Shown: piece after piece, positions 30,591-39,780 of the stretch
Layout: every line of letters starts with the position of its first letter
Position numbering within the stretch: position 1 is the stretch's first letter
From: Micromonospora_H sonneratiae
GTDB taxonomy: Bacteria; Actinomycetota; Actinomycetes; Mycobacteriales; Micromonosporaceae
Direction of reading: 5' to 3'
Length of the DNA stretch: 64,000 bases
Assembly (NCBI RefSeq): GCF_042679305.1
Contig: NZ_JBHTMP010000004.1
Location: 140,963-204,962, forward strand
Position numbers and translations under genes: made by a program
The notes under the pieces: model-generated
Told to the model about the DNA's origin: nothing
Seen by the model: the letters and a program-made list of their open reading frames with translations, nothing else
The model's database searches: none

Positions 30591-32939
30591 TCAACTCGAC
30601 TTGCAGCTGATCTTCACCTGGGCAGCTCCGTGCCGGGTGTCGCCGGAGCCCCTGCCTCGGTTCAGCATCTTGATCGCGATCTTCCCGCCGCTCATGCCGA
30701 AGCTGCCGACCGAGACCCAGCGGCCCCGCGCCGCCGTCTGGTCGATGCTGAACCGGCCGGTCACGGTGTGGTTCTCGGCGCTCCGGATGACCTGGTAGTG
30801 GGTGGGCCTGCCCGCGACGTCCGCGGAGCGGCTGCCCTTGGGCACATACACGGCGATGCCGCACCGGCCCTGGAACACCGCACCGGTCTTGAACCACCAC
30901 ACGACGTACCTGTTGTCCCGGCTCGTGCTGCCCGACATCGGCACGACGCGGAACGTTCCCTTGCAGCCATCACCGCGGTAGCCACCCGGCTTCTTCGTGG
31001 TGCCGGAACCCTCGACGTAGTAGCCGCGATAGGACGTGTGCTGGCAGTCCTCGCCGCCGAGCGTGACGAAGGTCGCCGGTGGGGGCGGCGGTGCCTTCCG
31101 GGTCGTCTGGCCGCTGTCGTCGCCGGACCCGTTACCGCCGTCGGGCCGGGAGTTGCCGCCTCCGGAACTCCGGCCCGGGCTGGTCGGAGTCGGCGGCTTG
31201 GCGGTGACGGTTGGTGACGGCTCGGCTGGCAGTTCGGTGGGCGGAGCGTTCTCCACGATCGGCGGTTCGACCGGATCGTCCACCCCACCGGTGAAGTCCT
31301 CACTGGACAGCACCGTGCCGGGATCCGGCGAGGTGGCTGCCGCGTCGGCGAGGGCCGGGGGTGCCGGGGGCGGTGCGTCATGCTGGCCGGGGAGCGCGAA
31401 GGGCACGATCAGCAGCGCCAGCGCGACCGCGGATATCCCGATGATGCTTCCCCGTCTGCCGGACAACAGCCCCCGGGACCGTTGGGCCCCGGCATCCGCG
31501 GACTCGGGAGCGGTCGGCTCGACACTCGTCCGGCCGGGGAGCGCCGGTCCCGCACCGTCGCCGACCTCCATCGATCGGATGTCCGCTGTGGACACCTCGG
31601 GTACCACTGTCGCATCTGTGGCGTCACCGGACGCCGTATCGCTGGTGCCGTCGGGGGTGAGTAGTTGCGGCGCGACACCCAGAAGGCTGGCACACGAACG
31701 ACTCACCGAGTTGACGAACCGCTTACTGGCCGCCGCCGGCACCACGACCCGCAGTCGTACCCTGGCCTCGTCCGGCAGCTCACGCAGCAGGCGGCTGATG
31801 GCCCGCCACGGCGGCCGGGTCTGGTCGCCCGCCACCCCGATGGTCACCGTGCACCGGTCCGCCACCAGCGGCAGGGTACGGATCCACGACCCGCCCTCGG
31901 TGCGTTCCACCTCGCGGATCCACAGTCCGGAGCGCACCACCTCGACCGCCCACCGGTGGTCCAGTGCCAGTACTCCGGCGGAAAGCACCGGCAGGCCCCG
32001 GATCGGGCCGGCCCAGTCCCGCAGTCGGGGCGCGGTGCGGTGCGGCTGACACTCCATTTCCTGTACGAACGGCGCCCAGGTCGGCTGCCCGTCGACGCCG
32101 ATGGCGAAGACACGGAGTTCACCACCGGCCCGGGACACCGGGACGCCGGCGCGTAGCCGGACCGGTCGTCGCAGGTTGGCCGCGACCAGTTCCCCCAGTT
32201 CACCGTCGGTCACCGGCGGATGGCCGTACGGGGTGATCACGACCCGGTCGTGCCAGGCAGCCGGCACGATGGACATGGCCCGGCGTAGCTCTGCCGGTCG
32301 GAGCGGTCGGTCGCCCGGCCGGGCCACCAGCACGGTCGGCGCGTCGACATCGACGGGAATGTCGAGCGCAAGATCGTCCGGGTCAACCGGGCCGGGACGC
32401 CGTATCCATAGCCCGGCGGGAATCTCCTCGATGACCACGTCGTCGAAGCCGCCGATGGGGGCGTCGGCCAGCGCCTCCTGCCAGTCGGGTACGGGAAACC
32501 GGCGACCCAGGGGCGTCGGCTGCTCGTCGGTGCGGAACCGGACCCAGCCGGTACCGGTGGCGACATACCACGTGCCGTCGGGCAGCGACCGAAGCTCACC
32601 AGCGGTGGCGACGACCTCGGCGCCGAGCCGGTCGGCCAGCAGTTGTGCCGCCGGTTGGCTGATGCCGCCGGCGCAGATCCGTAGCGAACGGCACTCCCTC
32701 GGCACGATCGGTCCGAGCAGGTCGGCCAGTGTCCGGACCAGGTCGTCGGTCACCGGTCCCAGCGCCTCGTCCAGCAGTACGGCCAGCCGCCCCGGTTCGC
32801 TCCGAACGGTCCGGGCCAGGGCGGTGGCGAGCGCCGCGCTGCTGTCGTCGGCGCGGACCACCAGCGCGACGCCGACCCGGTCGGCCCGAAGCTCGACCCC
32901 GTTTGGGCCCGGGATTCCGGCCGGTCCCGTCATCGTCAT
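30591..32939 (-). CDS. T7SS-locus single-pass membrane protein (782 residues) with extracytoplasmic golvesin-like domain
   Basis: Starts at the ATG at 32939 (MTMTGPAG), a few bases after GAGGGGG; the frame is open further upstream but without a ribosome site. Residues 1-490 look cytosolic and mix strands and helices. One stretch (residues about 200-300: PAELRRAMSIVPAAW, VVITPYG, LVAANLRRPVRLRAGVPV, DGQPTWAPFV) has the same order of elements as the alpha/beta modules of the giant protein. One membrane helix (IIGISAVALALLIVPFAL) is near 497-519. A Pro/Thr/Gly-rich linker leads to a C-terminal domain with four Cys and the motif GRWVSVGSFGMSGGKIAIK, similar to golvesin-type beta domains. Function unknown; it may be an anchor or receptor for the giant protein. 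Confidence 0.8.
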   Translation of the reverse strand: MTMTGPAGIPGPNGVELRADRVGVALVVRADDSSAALATALARTVRSEPGRLAVLLDEALGPVTDDLVRTLADLLGPIVPRECRSLRICAGGISQPAAQLLADRLGAEVVATAGELRSLPDGTWYVATGTGWVRFRTDEQPTPLGRRFPVPDWQEALADAPIGGFDDVVIEEIPAGLWIRRPGPVDPDDLALDIPVDVDAPTVLVARPGDRPLRPAELRRAMSIVPAAWHDRVVITPYGHPPVTDGELGELVAANLRRPVRLRAGVPVSRAGGELRVFAIGVDGQPTWAPFVQEMECQPHRTAPRLRDWAGPIRGLPVLSAGVLALDHRWAVEVVRSGLWIREVERTEGGSWIRTLPLVADRCTVTIGVAGDQTRPPWRAISRLLRELPDEARVRLRVVVPAAASKRFVNSVSRSCASLLGVAPQLLTPDGTSDTASGDATDATVVPEVSTADIRSMEVGDGAGPALPGRTSVEPTAPESADAGAQRSRGLLSGRRGSIIGISAVALALLIVPFALPGQHDAPPPAPPALADAAATSPDPGTVLSSEDFTGGVDDPVEPPIVENAPPTELPAEPSPTVTAKPPTPTSPGRSSGGGNSRPDGGNGSGDDSGQTTRKAPPPPPATFVTLGGEDCQHTSYRGYYVEGSGTTKKPGGYRGDGCKGTFRVVPMSGSTSRDNRYVVWWFKTGAVFQGRCGIAVYVPKGSRSADVAGRPTHYQVIRSAENHTVTGRFSIDQTAARGRWVSVGSFGMSGGKIAIKMLNRGRGSGDTRHGAAQVKISCKSS

Positions 32940-33029
32940 GATGCCCCCTCGTCTACTGGTTCTCCTTCGTCCAGAGGTTCGTACGAACTGCCGTTCTCGG
33001 TTCAACGTCGCGTCGGGCAGTATTGGCGG

Positions 33030-34079
33030 ATGGACATCCGGGTTGGTCGCTCGATGCGGGGCGCGGGCAGACGTAGTTCGTGGATGGCGGCGGGCCTGGC
33101 GCTGGCGGTCCTCGCGGCCAGCGCATGTTCGGGGGCCCCGTCCCGGCCCCGGTCCGACGCCGGCCCGGAGACCGTCGTGCTGGCCTCCCGACAGACCACC
33201 GACGAGGCCGCGAAGACCCTGGCCAGCCTGCGCAGAGTCGATGATCTGCCGTTGTACGAGATGACGTACAGCGGGGACTACGACGCGCTGGTCAACCTCA
33301 CCTCGACGCCGACACCGTCGCCGTTCGGGTGCTCGCTCTTCATCGCCTCGGGAGACCGGGATCGGCCGCTCTTCGGCCGGAACTTCGACTGGGATCCCAA
33401 CCCCGGTCTCGTACTGCACACCGATCCGCCGGACGGATATGCCTCGATCTCCATCGTGGACATGGCCTACCTGGGGATCGGTGCCGACCCGACCGGCGAC
33501 CGGCGACTACTCAACGCGCCGCTGTTGCCGTTCGACGGGATGAACGAGCGGGGCCTGGTGGTGGGGCTGGCCGCCGACGACTCCGGCAGCCTCACCCCGG
33601 ACCCGAACAAGCCCACCGTGGGCAGCGTACGGGTGCTGCGACTGGTGCTCGACGAAGCGGCCACGGTGGACGAGGCACTGGCCGTCTTCGGCCGCTACAA
33701 CCTGGACTTCGACGACGGCCCGCCCCTGCACTACCTGATCGCCGACGCGACCGGTGCCTCGGCGGTGGTGGAGTTCGTCGATGGTCGGATGCGGGTGCTC
33801 CCCGGTGAACGGTCCTGGCAGGTCCTGACCAACATCCGGCTGGCCGATGTGGACGAGGCGCAGCGGAACCGGGACCGGCGCTACGAAACGGCCTCGACGG
33901 CGCTGGGCCGGGCCGGCGGTAGGGTCGACTCGCGGGCGGCGATGGACATCCTGCGGGCGGTCGCCCAGTCACACACCCGCTGGTCGGTCACCTACGAACT
34001 GCGTACCGGTGAGGTGCGGGTGGTGACCGGGCAGCGTTGGGAGACGGTGCACGAGTACCGGCTCCGGATGTCCAACTGA
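33030..34079 (+). CDS. Secreted lipoprotein, Ntn-type linear amide hydrolase (C45/C59-like)
   Basis: A 349-residue protein with a basic N-region (RRSSW, slightly Tat-like), a hydrophobic segment and a lipobox-like LAASAC, so probably an exported lipoprotein. The mature part has GCSLFIASGDRDRPLFGRNF, the pattern of choloylglycine-hydrolase and acyl-transferase-like Ntn hydrolases in which an internal Cys becomes the N-terminal nucleophile, and GRNFDW follows as in the family. PFDGMNERGLVVGLAADD is also typical. The substrate is unknown; linear amides or N-acyl compounds are likely. It diverges from the T7SS membrane protein gene across 90 bases and converges with cvnD. The ATG at 33054 is an alternative start. 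Confidence 0.78.
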   Translation: MDIRVGRSMRGAGRRSSWMAAGLALAVLAASACSGAPSRPRSDAGPETVVLASRQTTDEAAKTLASLRRVDDLPLYEMTYSGDYDALVNLTSTPTPSPFGCSLFIASGDRDRPLFGRNFDWDPNPGLVLHTDPPDGYASISIVDMAYLGIGADPTGDRRLLNAPLLPFDGMNERGLVVGLAADDSGSLTPDPNKPTVGSVRVLRLVLDEAATVDEALAVFGRYNLDFDDGPPLHYLIADATGASAVVEFVDGRMRVLPGERSWQVLTNIRLADVDEAQRNRDRRYETASTALGRAGGRVDSRAAMDILRAVAQSHTRWSVTYELRTGEVRVVTGQRWETVHEYRLRMSN

Positions 34080-34112
34080 GCCTGCGCCGTCGGGCGGAGT
34101 CGCCGGCCGCCG

Positions 34113-34733
34113 CTACGGCGAGCCGGCCGGCTGCGCGGCCCGGCGGGCCTGCTCCCGGAGCTGCATCGCGTGCTGGAGCAGGGTGATGAGTACCTCCTTG
34201 CTCGACTGCCGGTCCCGGGCGTCGCAGAACACCAGGGGTACGTCCGCTTCCAGGTTGAGCGCCAGCCGAACCTCGTCGATCTGGTAGGTACGTGCGCCGT
34301 CGAAGCAGTTGACCGCGACGATGAACGGGGTGCCCTGCCGCTCGAAGTAGTCGATCGACGGGAAGCAGTCGGCCAGTCGCCGGGTGTCGGCCAGTACGAC
34401 CGCGCCGAGCGCACCGAGCGCCAGCTCGTCCCAGACGAACCAGAACCGGTCCTGTCCGGGCGTGCCGAACAGGTAGAGCACCAGGTCGTCGCCGATGCTG
34501 ATCCGGCCGAAGTCCATTGCCACCGTGGTGGTGGACTTCGACTCCACCCCGGAGAGATTGTCGATTCCGACACCCTGTTCGGAGAGCAGCTCCTCCGTAC
34601 GCAGCGGGCTGGTCTCGCTGACCGCGGCGACCATGGTGGTCTTGCCGACGCCGAAACCACCGGCTATGAGGATCTTGATTGCGGTGGGGACGGGCGGCGT
34701 CCCGACCGGGCCCTCAGAGTGCTCGTAGTCCAT
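34113..34733 (-). CDS. cvnD: Conservon GTPase CvnD
   Basis: A 206-residue Ras-like G protein of the actinomycete conservon family. The P-loop is GGFGVGKTT (25-33), the switch II region is GTPGQDRFW (90-98), and a later VNCFDG occupies the place of NKxD. It is the last gene of cvnABCD; its start overlaps the cvnC stop by 20 bases, which implies coupling. In conservons these four proteins form a membrane-associated complex resembling eukaryotic G-protein-coupled signalling. Here the operon sits downstream of a terpenoid operon. Confidence 0.93.
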   Translation of the reverse strand: MDYEHSEGPVGTPPVPTAIKILIAGGFGVGKTTMVAAVSETSPLRTEELLSEQGVGIDNLSGVESKSTTTVAMDFGRISIGDDLVLYLFGTPGQDRFWFVWDELALGALGAVVLADTRRLADCFPSIDYFERQGTPFIVAVNCFDGARTYQIDEVRLALNLEADVPLVFCDARDRQSSKEVLITLLQHAMQLREQARRAAQPAGSP

Positions 34734-35100
34734 TGATTACTGCCTCGAATACGCTGTCGTCGGGAAGTGCGGTCGTCGGCCGGGGGTCGCGTACCCGGAC
34801 GAGGTGTCGGTCCAGCAGATCGCCGAGGAGGACCCGGACGGTGCCCAGCGGCAGGTTCAGGTGCGCCGCTACCTCGGCGACGGACAGCGCCCGCTGGCAG
34901 AGGCCGACGATGGCGTGGTGCTCCGGTCCCAGACCAACCTCGTGCGAGGACGCGGTCCGGGTGGCCATCACCAGGGAAATGAGGTCGAAGTTTCCGCTGA
35001 CCGGTTTGGTCCGTCCACGCGTCATCGCGTACGGGCGGACAACCGGACCGGCATGGTCATCGACCCAGCGTTCGTGCTTGGGATCATCGGGGAGGGACAT
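34714..35100 (-). CDS. cvnC: Conservon DUF742 protein CvnC
   Basis: A 128-residue DUF742 protein. It ends with a winged-helix-like segment, LSVAEVAAHLNLPLGTVRVL followed by LGDLLDRHLVRVRDP, typical of the family. I chose the ATG at 35100 (MSLPDDP), 13 bases after the cvnB stop; no clear ribosome site is present. The frame is open to 35175, but that extension overlaps cvnB. Confidence 0.9.
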   Translation of the reverse strand: MSLPDDPKHERWVDDHAGPVVRPYAMTRGRTKPVSGNFDLISLVMATRTASSHEVGLGPEHHAIVGLCQRALSVAEVAAHLNLPLGTVRVLLGDLLDRHLVRVRDPRPTTALPDDSVFEAVINGLRAL

Positions 35101-35113
35101 GGCGGGGCCGGGG

Positions 35114-35533
35114 CTACTGTTCGTCAGACGGCTGACCGCTGCTGCGTGCCGGTGACCCCAGGTACTTGCCAGCACGGGTGACGAGCATGGCCATCTCGTA
35201 GGCGATGAGACCGACGTCAGCGTCCTCCGAGGCCAGTACGGCCAGGCAGGCGCCGTGGCCGGCGGCGGTGACGAACAGGAACGAGGTCTTCATCTCGATG
35301 ATGGTCTGCTGGACCGGTCCGCCGCCGAACCGTTTGCCGGCACCTCGGGCCAGGCTCTGGATGCCCGCAGCCATTGCTGCCAGGTGTTCGGCGTCGTCTC
35401 GGCTCATTCCCTGGGAGGATGCCACGAGGAGCCCGTCCACGGACAGGACGATCGCTCGTTCGGCCTGTTTGACCCGGCCGACCAGGTCGTCCAGCAACCA
35501 GGTCAGGTCGCTCGAAGCTGTCTTCTGCACCAC
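35114..35533 (-). CDS. cvnB: Conservon roadblock/LC7 protein CvnB
   Basis: A 139-residue roadblock/LC7-fold protein that in other systems regulates the partner GTPase. Typical features are LTWLLDDLVGRVKQAERAIV, SVDGLLVASS, and HGACLAVLASEDADVGLIAY. It starts with GTG at 35533 (or the adjacent GTG) behind AGAGGAC, 47 bases after the cvnA stop. Confidence 0.92.
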   Translation of the reverse strand: MVQKTASSDLTWLLDDLVGRVKQAERAIVLSVDGLLVASSQGMSRDDAEHLAAMAAGIQSLARGAGKRFGGGPVQQTIIEMKTSFLFVTAAGHGACLAVLASEDADVGLIAYEMAMLVTRAGKYLGSPARSSGQPSDEQ

Positions 35534-35580
35534 TCGTTGTCCTCTTTCTTCCGGGGGCGTGGTCGCGGCAGGCGAACCCG

Positions 35581-37977
35581 CTAGTCGGTTACCGGTCGAG
35601 CCCCGGACGTGGGCCCGTTCTCCGTGACCGGGGCTGACGCGACATCGGTCTCCTCGTCCTGCAGGCGAGCGGCGGCCGAGCGACCTCGAAGGGTGCCGGT
35701 CTGGTAGGAGCTCATCATCTGGCGGATCTTCTCGGGTGGCCGGGGCGCGTCCGTATCGGTCGTCGGCTCATCCGCGGGCGTTTCGGTCTGGCGCAACGGG
35801 GCCGCGAGGTTGGCCTGGCGTACCCGTAGCGGCAGGCCGGACGGCGTCTGGGCGGTGTCGGGCGGCGGAGGGCCGGCATCGGGTGTGGCCGCAGTGCGCT
35901 GCCTCGGGCCCGGGTGCGGGCCCGGGGTCGGTCGGGTCCCGGTCGGTCGTGGCTGGGCCGCCGGCCCGGACCCGCTGACCGGACCGGTCACCAACGGAAG
36001 TTCGGTGGTCTGGGCGACGTCGTTGCCGCCGGCGGCGACCGTTGCCGGCAACCGTCCTCCCGGCCGGCTGCCGGGGTCGGTGGGCCAACTGCCCGAGGGC
36101 TCCTCGGTCACCAGCGACATCGGGAGGAGGACCACGGCCGTCGTCCCGCCGTACGAGGACTCCTTCAACATCGCCCGGATGCCGTGCCGCTCGGTGAGCC
36201 GGCTGACCACGAACAGCCCGAGCCGGGCCGCGTTGGCCAGGTTGAACTCCTGCTGGCTGGCGATCTGCTCGTTGGCGGCGGCGAGGTCCTCCTCGCTCAT
36301 CCCGAGACCCTGGTCCTCGATCTCGATGGCGTAGCCGTTGGCCACCATCTGGCCCCGGACCTCGACCGTCGTGTGCGGTGGGGAGAAGGAGAGCGCGTTC
36401 TCGATCAGTTCCGCGATCAGGTGGATGACGTCACTGACTGCTCGTCCGGCCAAGCCCACGTTGCCGAAGGGCAGCACGGTGACCCGGGTGTAGTCCTCCA
36501 CCTCGGCTGTCGCGCCACGTACGACGTCGATCATCGGCACGTTACGCCGCCAGGCCCGCCCCGGAGTCGACCCGGAGAGCACGATCAGGTTCTCGGCGTT
36601 ACGTCGCATCCGGGTGGCCAGGTGGTCGATCCGGAACAGGTCCTCCAACTCCTCGGCGTCGGTCTCCCGCCGTTCCATCGCGTCCAGCAGGGTGAGCTGC
36701 CGATGGACGAGCGCCTGGGTGCGCCGGGCGAGGCTGAGGAAGACGTCGCGTACGTTCCGGCGCAGCTCGGCCTGCTCCACCGCGGTCCGGATGGCGGTTT
36801 CCTGTACGGCGTTGAACGCCTGGCCGACCTGGCCGATCTCGTCGGTGCCGAAGGACAGCGGAGGTGCTTCGGTGGCCACGTCCACCTTTTCGCCCCGTCC
36901 GAGCCGGGCCACCACTCCGGGCAGCTGCTCGTCAGCCAGCCGCCACGCGGCATCGCGGAGGCGTTGTAGCTGGGACACCAGGGCGCGTGCCGTGGTGACC
37001 GACACGACGATCGAGGCGATGACCGCCAGCAGCCCGAGCCCGGCGGCCAGCACGAGTCGGATGATGACCCAGACCGCCACCGGTGCTGCGCGCTCGACCA
37101 GCGCGTCGCCGCCGACCCGTACCAGGGTCTGCAACTCGGTGAGGACCTTGTCGGCGGTGGCATTCCAGTCGGTGGCCTCGACCGGGGGTTTCGAGCCAGG
37201 CTGCCCGCTCTGGATGATCCGGTCTTCCATGGTGACGAGTTGGCGGAACGCGTCGGACTCGACCAGCTGCCGATAGTGCTCCTGCTCCGTCTGGGGGAGG
37301 CGGCTCACGGCGTTGGTCGACAGGAACCGTTGCGCACCGACGAGCTGGGCGAACTGGGCCAGTTCGGCGGAGCTGATCCGGCCGGCGGCGAGCGCGCCGG
37401 CCAGCAGCGTGTCCTCCTGCGCCATCAGCTCACGTGCCTGATAAAGCTCGATGAAGAGGGCTGCGTCGGCGGCGATGTTGTCGTCGTCCAGCTCACCGAT
37501 CGCGTCGTAGACACGGAACATCGATTCGGTGACGTCGTTAAAGACTTTCGCCGCCTGTGCCCGGTCCAGGCCGCGGTCGTCGACGGTCTTCCGGGTTGCC
37601 GGGAGCGTTTCCAGGCGCGTGATCAGCTCGCTAATCCGTCGGGTCAGCGTTGCACTGTTCGCGAGTTTGGTCTGCCAGCTCTGTGCCGATTGCTGAAACT
37701 CTCTCGCCACCTTATCGGTGCGTTCACGTTGCAGATTCAGCGCTTCCAGTCGCTGGGCGTTGGGGCTGCCGAGGTAGGTCACCGACATTCGGCGTTCGAC
37801 CTGCAACTCCAGCAGTAGCGGCTGACTGGGCTGGCTGATCTTGGTGCTGTACGTTCCGGTCCAGAGAAGATTCAAACCGTCCCGCAGCGTGACCCACGCG
37901 GCGAAGGCCCAGAGTGCGGCCAACGAAACCAGTAGGGCTACAACTTTGGTACGCAGATTCGTACTGCGGGAACCCAT
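35581..37977 (-). CDS. cvnA: Conservon sensor histidine kinase-like protein CvnA
   Basis: A 798-residue sensor. A membrane helix at about 10-28, a long helical extracytoplasmic nitrate/nitrite-sensor-like (NIT) region, a second helix near 302-325, a HAMP linker, and a HATPase domain follow in order. The ATPase has ELIENALSFSPP near 524, DQGLGMSEED near 555, LGLFVVSRLTERHG near 586 and the Gly box SSYGGTTAVVLLP. No clear phospho-acceptor H-box is visible, as is common for CvnA. The C-terminal 170 residues are Pro/Thr-rich and probably disordered. It is the first gene of the conservon; its promoter probably lies in the 159 bases between it and the class II cyclase gene. Confidence 0.92.
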   Translation of the reverse strand: MGSRSTNLRTKVVALLVSLAALWAFAAWVTLRDGLNLLWTGTYSTKISQPSQPLLLELQVERRMSVTYLGSPNAQRLEALNLQRERTDKVAREFQQSAQSWQTKLANSATLTRRISELITRLETLPATRKTVDDRGLDRAQAAKVFNDVTESMFRVYDAIGELDDDNIAADAALFIELYQARELMAQEDTLLAGALAAGRISSAELAQFAQLVGAQRFLSTNAVSRLPQTEQEHYRQLVESDAFRQLVTMEDRIIQSGQPGSKPPVEATDWNATADKVLTELQTLVRVGGDALVERAAPVAVWVIIRLVLAAGLGLLAVIASIVVSVTTARALVSQLQRLRDAAWRLADEQLPGVVARLGRGEKVDVATEAPPLSFGTDEIGQVGQAFNAVQETAIRTAVEQAELRRNVRDVFLSLARRTQALVHRQLTLLDAMERRETDAEELEDLFRIDHLATRMRRNAENLIVLSGSTPGRAWRRNVPMIDVVRGATAEVEDYTRVTVLPFGNVGLAGRAVSDVIHLIAELIENALSFSPPHTTVEVRGQMVANGYAIEIEDQGLGMSEEDLAAANEQIASQQEFNLANAARLGLFVVSRLTERHGIRAMLKESSYGGTTAVVLLPMSLVTEEPSGSWPTDPGSRPGGRLPATVAAGGNDVAQTTELPLVTGPVSGSGPAAQPRPTGTRPTPGPHPGPRQRTAATPDAGPPPPDTAQTPSGLPLRVRQANLAAPLRQTETPADEPTTDTDAPRPPEKIRQMMSSYQTGTLRGRSAAARLQDEETDVASAPVTENGPTSGARPVTD

Positions 37978-38136
37978 TACACCGTCCCTGGCCGGGCTTT
38001 AAGCAACTTGTCAATAGGGCCTGCGCTCGGCTGTCGCCGGTCGCCGCGATGTGATGACCGAGTTGAGCGCGTGGACACGAGGGCACGCTAGCAGTGTCCG
38101 AAGAGTCCCTCAACTCTGCCTGATCAACCGATGTCG

Positions 38137-39780
38137 TTATGCAAGTGTGGACATTTTTGTTTCCAGTAGATCAGGCCTGGCCCGAGCCATATGGAGTGCC
38201 GCGAGTACGGCACAACGGGCGATCCGGGTGGGCAGATAGAGATCCTTGTCATGCCACAGTGGAGGGTCGTCCTGCTGCCCGGCGGCTGCCAGTAGATAGG
38301 AGTGTCCCCGGGACACGGCCGGACCGAGACCGGCCACCGGTGCCCGGGTGCCCAGTAGCGTCTGTAGCGCGTACGCGGTCTCCTCCACAGTGCCCGCCCA
38401 CCGTCCCCACGAGCCGTCGCTCCGTTGGCTGGCCAGGACCCACTCGACCGCCCGGTCCACCGCGTCGACCACTCCGGGCCCGGTGCCGAACTCGTCCAGC
38501 GCCAGGACGGTGCAGGCGGTCGCGTAGTACGGCGAGGCGTGCCACCGGTCGATCCAGGAGCCGTCGGGCTCCTGACGGTCCCGCAGACTCGCCGACACCC
38601 GGGCCACTGCGGCGCGGTAGCGCGGTGCCACCTCGGTGCTGGTGGTCAGATACTGCCCCAGAGCCTCGAGGACGTGAGCGTTGGTGGTGATCGAGAAACC
38701 ATCCTCGCCCGGCCAGGTGCAGAAGCCCGGCCCGGTCTCGTACGTCCACAGGCAGTCCGGATCGACCGGCTGACCGAGCCGGGCGAGTGCGTACAGCGCG
38801 ACCGCGGTGGTGTCCGCGTCGGCGGGCAGCCCCGGACCGGTGGGGGTGCCCGCCGGGCCCAGGGTCGTGGCCAGGCTCCGCAGCAGCGGCGGCGTGATCG
38901 CCACCGGGATGCCGGCACGGGCCAGTCCGCCCAGCACCCAGCCGCGTTCGAAGATCGTGATCGGGGTGGCGCAGGGGACCGGACCACCCTGACGGCGGGC
39001 GGCGGCATCGAGATAGTTCATCGCGGCACCGACCGCTGGATCCGTGCCCGGCTCACCGACCCAGGCGGCGGTGGCCGCAGGCGACGCGCCGATCATTCCG
39101 CCGGGCAGTGGCCGTACGTTGGGTGCGCGTCGGGCGACGTCACCGACGACCTCGAAGGCGTGCAGCAACTTCTCCGGCACCGCCGCGCCGGTCGCGACCC
39201 GGCCGCGTACCGCGTCGAGCCGGGCGCGGGTCATGCCCCGGGGGAGGGCCAGTTGGGCCGCGCCCCGCCACAGGTCGAGCCCGGGCACGGGGGCGTCCCG
39301 GACCCGACGGAGCCGCTCGTTGATCGACATGGTCAACGCCGGGATGATGAGGTCCGCCGCCGGAGTGTCCGGAATGGACAGCGCGGGCGTCGCCAGCCAG
39401 CCGAAGAGTCTCCGCAGGCCACGGTCTGCCGCAGCGGCCAACTCCGCCGGCCGGGTTTCGTACCGGCCCGTAGGGTCGCGACGGCTCAGTGCCGCGAGGA
39501 GCGCCTCCGTCGCGCTCAACGTCGGCACCAGCCCGTAGCCGTCCGGTGCTCCCCAGCCGCCGTCCGGGCGTTGCATGGCCAGCAGGTACGCCACCCGCTC
39601 GGAATGTCCGGTGAGCCAGGGGGCCAGCGCCACCAGCCGACCGGTCTCGTACACCGATGGCGAGGTCCGCCCCGACGGGTCGAGCGTCATCGAGGTGAGC
39701 AGGTCGCCGGCGAGGGCGACGGGGTCACCGTCGGCGGCCGGAGCCTCCAGCGGGGTCCACACGGTCGGATTGCCGGTCAC
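38137..39780 (-). CDS. Class II (protonation-initiated) diterpene cyclase with DxDTT motif
   Basis: A 547-residue cyclase of the class II terpenoid family, starting with GTG at 39780 that overlaps the TGA of the class I synthase (GTGA). The frame is open further upstream only inside the preceding gene. The acid motif is DADTTA near residue 320, the DxDTT variant of DxDD known from actinobacterial halimadienyl-type cyclases. Repeated SHC-like helices contain QRPDGGWG, QEPDGSWID and QRSDGSWGRW. It would convert geranylgeranyl diphosphate into a bicyclic diphosphate that the adjacent class I enzyme then uses. No GGPP synthase is in the window. Confidence 0.88.
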   Translation of the reverse strand: MTGNPTVWTPLEAPAADGDPVALAGDLLTSMTLDPSGRTSPSVYETGRLVALAPWLTGHSERVAYLLAMQRPDGGWGAPDGYGLVPTLSATEALLAALSRRDPTGRYETRPAELAAAADRGLRRLFGWLATPALSIPDTPAADLIIPALTMSINERLRRVRDAPVPGLDLWRGAAQLALPRGMTRARLDAVRGRVATGAAVPEKLLHAFEVVGDVARRAPNVRPLPGGMIGASPAATAAWVGEPGTDPAVGAAMNYLDAAARRQGGPVPCATPITIFERGWVLGGLARAGIPVAITPPLLRSLATTLGPAGTPTGPGLPADADTTAVALYALARLGQPVDPDCLWTYETGPGFCTWPGEDGFSITTNAHVLEALGQYLTTSTEVAPRYRAAVARVSASLRDRQEPDGSWIDRWHASPYYATACTVLALDEFGTGPGVVDAVDRAVEWVLASQRSDGSWGRWAGTVEETAYALQTLLGTRAPVAGLGPAVSRGHSYLLAAAGQQDDPPLWHDKDLYLPTRIARCAVLAALHMARARPDLLETKMSTLA

